Of a stretch of 64,000 nt of DNA, positions 62,030 to 64,000 are shown one piece after another. The first letter of the stretch is position 1. Every line of letters starts with the position of its first letter. Source of the DNA: Citrobacter sp. RHB25-C09 (lineage in GTDB: Bacteria; Pseudomonadota; Gammaproteobacteria; Enterobacterales; Enterobacteriaceae). The position numbers were made by a program, and so were the translations under genes. The notes beneath the pieces are model-generated. The model searched no databases, was not told where the DNA came from, and was given only the letters and a program-made list of their open reading frames with translations. The stretch spans positions 3,472,001 to 3,536,000 of the forward strand of contig NZ_CP057483.1 in NCBI RefSeq assembly GCF_013836145.1, in the 5' to 3' direction.

Positions 62030-62045
62030 CGTGAAGCCTCTCACA
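62030..62045 (+). promoter_or_regulatory. Candidate CRP site upstream of fucI
   Basis: CGTGA-AGCCTC-TCACA matches the CRP consensus (TGTGA-N6-TCACA) at nine of ten arm positions. It is centred 60 bp before the middle of operator O2, consistent with activation of a fucI promoter whose start overlaps O2. Confidence 0.65.
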
Positions 62046-62089
62046 ATCTCATCATAAAAATGTTGTCTAAAAAACACGCCAATACCTAA

Positions 62090-62105
62090 GCTAACTCGAG
62101 TTAGC
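62090..62105. promoter_or_regulatory. Candidate operator O2 (perfect 16-bp palindrome), fucI side
   Basis: GCTAACTCGAGTTAGC, identical to O1, ends 85 bp before the fucI start. Centre-to-centre distance from O1 is 241 bp, close to 23 helical turns, which would allow a DNA loop between two repressor dimers. Confidence 0.8.
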
Positions 62106-62190
62106 AATTTCACTTCCTTCAGCCGACTGCGACGGTAGATCACGTCATCCGCCCCCAGCAGAGCAGCTAAACGCAAGATGAGGAACCACA

Positions 62191-63966
62191 ATGAATAAGA
62201 TCAAACTGCCGAAAATTGGCATTCGCCCGGTTATTGATGGACGCCGTATGGGCGTTCGTGAATCGCTGGAAACGCAAACAATGAATATGGCAAAAGCCAC
62301 AGCGGATCTTCTGACGAAGAAATTGCGCTATGCCTGTGGCACCCCCGTTGAATGCGTGATTGCCGATACCTGTATTGCCGGTATGGCAGAGTCCGCCGCC
62401 TGCGAGGAAAAATTTAGCGGTCAGAACGTTGGTTTAACCATTACTGTAACGCCGTGCTGGTGTTACGGCAGTGAAACCATTGATATGGACCCGATGCGCC
62501 CAAAAGCGATTTGGGGCTTCAATGGCACCGAACGTCCAGGCGCGGTTTATCTGGCAGCGGCGCTGGCAGCCCATAGTCAAAAGGGTATTCCAGCGTTCTC
62601 AATCTATGGCCAGGAAGTCCAGGATGCGGGTGATACCTCGATACCTGCCGACGTAGAGGAAAAACTGCTGCGCTTTGCACGGGCAGGCGTAGCGGTAGCC
62701 AGTATGAAGGGGAAAAGCTATCTCTCGCTGGGTGGCGTTTCTATGGGGATCGCCGGTTCCATCGTCGATCATAACTTCTTTGAATCCTGGCTGGGGATGA
62801 AGGTACAGTCCGTTGATATGACAGAACTGCGCCGCCGTATCGATCACAAAATCTATGATGAAGCCGAACTGGAAATGGCGCTGGCGTGGGCGGATAAGCA
62901 CTTTCGCTACGGTGAGGATAAAAATGCAAAACAGTATCAGCGTAACGCCGAGCAAAACCGGGGCATCCTGCGTGAGAGCCTGCTGATGGCGATGTGCATT
63001 CGCGACATGATGCAGGGGAACCGTAAACTGGCAGAGATGGGACGCGTGGAGGAGTCGCTGGGTTACAACGCCATCGCGGCAGGATTTCAGGGTCAGCGCC
63101 ACTGGACCGATCAATACCCTAATGGCGATACCGCCGAAGCACTGTTGAACAGCTCTTTTGACTGGAATGGCGTGCGTGAACCGCTGGTGGTTGCCACCGA
63201 AAACGATAGTCTGAACGGCGTCGCCATGCTGCTGGGCCACCAGTTAACCGGCACCGCGCAAGTGTTTGCTGATGTGCGAACCTTCTGGTCACCGGAAGCG
63301 GTTAAGCGGGTGACGGGGCAACCTCTCACCGGGCTGGCAGAACACGGAATAATACATCTGATCAATTCAGGGTCCGCTGCGCTGGATGGCACCTGTAAAC
63401 AACGGGACAGCGAAGGCCGGCCAACGATGAAGCCACACTGGGAAATTAGCCAACAGGAAGCGGACGCCTGCCTGGCCGCCACCGAGTGGTGTCCGGCGAT
63501 CCACGAGTATTTTCGCGGCGGCGGCTACTCATCGCATTTTCTCACCGAAGGCGGCGTACCGTTTACCATGACCCGAGTAAATATCATTAAAGGTTTAGGT
63601 CCGGTGCTGCAAATTGCAGAAGGCTGGAGCGTAGAACTGCCGAATGAGGTCCATGAGACGCTCGACAAACGCACAGATTCGAGCTGGCCAACGACCTGGT
63701 TTGCACCGCGACTTACCGGCAAAGGCCCGTTCTCCGACGTCTATTCGGTAATGGCGAACTGGGGCGCTAACCACGGAGTGCTGACGGTTGGACACGTCGG
63801 TGCGGACTTCATCACGCTTGCGGCAATGCTGCGTATCCCGGTCTGTATGCACAACGTTGAAGAGGGCAAAATTTATCGCCCTTCCTCCTGGGCTGCGCAC
63901 GGTATGGATATGGAAGGACAGGATTATCGCGCCTGCCAGAACTATGGCCCGCTGTATAAGCGTTAA
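62191..63966 (+). CDS. fucI: L-fucose isomerase
   Basis: A 591-residue Mn2+-dependent isomerase turning L-fucose into L-fuculose (also D-arabinose to D-ribulose). It follows E. coli FucI nearly throughout, from KIGIRPVIDGRRMGVRESLE to the C-terminal GMDMEGQDYRACQNYGPLYKR, and has the same length. AGGA lies 9-12 bp before the ATG. In E. coli fucP is the gene just upstream on the same strand; here its place is taken by a regulatory region and a divergent ABC operon. The kinase fucK would be expected beyond the window. Confidence 0.97.
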   Translation: MNKIKLPKIGIRPVIDGRRMGVRESLETQTMNMAKATADLLTKKLRYACGTPVECVIADTCIAGMAESAACEEKFSGQNVGLTITVTPCWCYGSETIDMDPMRPKAIWGFNGTERPGAVYLAAALAAHSQKGIPAFSIYGQEVQDAGDTSIPADVEEKLLRFARAGVAVASMKGKSYLSLGGVSMGIAGSIVDHNFFESWLGMKVQSVDMTELRRRIDHKIYDEAELEMALAWADKHFRYGEDKNAKQYQRNAEQNRGILRESLLMAMCIRDMMQGNRKLAEMGRVEESLGYNAIAAGFQGQRHWTDQYPNGDTAEALLNSSFDWNGVREPLVVATENDSLNGVAMLLGHQLTGTAQVFADVRTFWSPEAVKRVTGQPLTGLAEHGIIHLINSGSAALDGTCKQRDSEGRPTMKPHWEISQQEADACLAATEWCPAIHEYFRGGGYSSHFLTEGGVPFTMTRVNIIKGLGPVLQIAEGWSVELPNEVHETLDKRTDSSWPTTWFAPRLTGKGPFSDVYSVMANWGANHGVLTVGHVGADFITLAAMLRIPVCMHNVEEGKIYRPSSWAAHGMDMEGQDYRACQNYGPLYKR

Positions 63967-64000
63967 TGCGCTTTGCCCGGTGAAGTATTGAATTGTAGGC

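Noticed and set aside
56372..63966. Recent horizontal transfer of the fuc/ABC cluster
   Set aside because: No insertion sequence, tRNA, integrase or direct repeats flank it, and base composition looks like that of its neighbours by eye; gene replacement is possible but not shown.

Overview
The window is an ordinary chromosomal segment of a member of the Enterobacteriaceae. Gene content and order (rpoS-nlpD-pcm-surE-truD-ispF-ispD-ftsB, cysCND, iap, CRISPR/cas, cysHIJ, queD/queE, eno-pyrG-mazG-relA-rlmD, barA, gud genes, csrB, syd, queF, ppnN, sdaCB, xni, fuc) match the rpoS-to-fuc part of the Escherichia/Salmonella/Citrobacter chromosome. A glycerate kinase beside the gud genes, a Salmonella-type CRISPR repeat and an uncommon fuc locus point to a Citrobacter-like organism. 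The species cannot be fixed from the sequence alone.

Layout. At 1-2.3 kb lie a non-oxidative hydroxyarylic acid decarboxylase operon (ubiD-like gene cut by the window edge, ubiX-like partner) and its divergent MarR regulator HosA. At 2.3-9.1 kb lie rpoS and the minus-strand chain ftsB-ispD-ispF-truD-surE-pcm-nlpD-rpoS, followed by ygbE. At 9.1-12.1 kb is cysDNC (sulfate activation), then iap and a small secreted DUF5339-like protein. At 14.1-24.5 kb is a complete type I-E CRISPR-Cas locus: 31 repeats and 30 spacers, an AT-rich leader, and cas3-casA-casB-cas7-cas5-cas6e-cas1-cas2 in one minus-strand operon. Next comes cysJIH (sulfite and PAPS reduction), so the CRISPR locus sits between the two halves of the sulfate assimilation pathway.

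At 29.4-38.5 kb are queD, queE, eno, pyrG, mazG, relA and rlmD. At 38.6-41.3 kb is barA, the sensor of the BarA/UvrY system. Its main output, the CsrB sRNA, lies at 48.7-49.05 kb with an intact UvrY site about 180 bp upstream. Between them are a glycerate 2-kinase gene, the glucarate genes gudP-gudX-gudD, and yqcC-truC-yqcA. At 49.3-56.3 kb are syd, queF, ppnN, sdaC-sdaB and xni.

The right end (56.4-64 kb) is the least standard part. fucA is followed not by fucO/fucP but by a LacI-family regulator gene and a three-gene ribose-type ABC sugar importer, transcribed divergently from fucI. The divergent promoter region carries two identical perfect 16-bp palindromes 241 bp apart and a good CRP-like site. 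I infer a fucose (or related sugar) regulon in which an ABC importer and a LacI-type repressor stand in for the MFS permease FucP and perhaps the DeoR-type FucR of E. coli. This is the best candidate for an under-described system here; no entirely new machinery was found.
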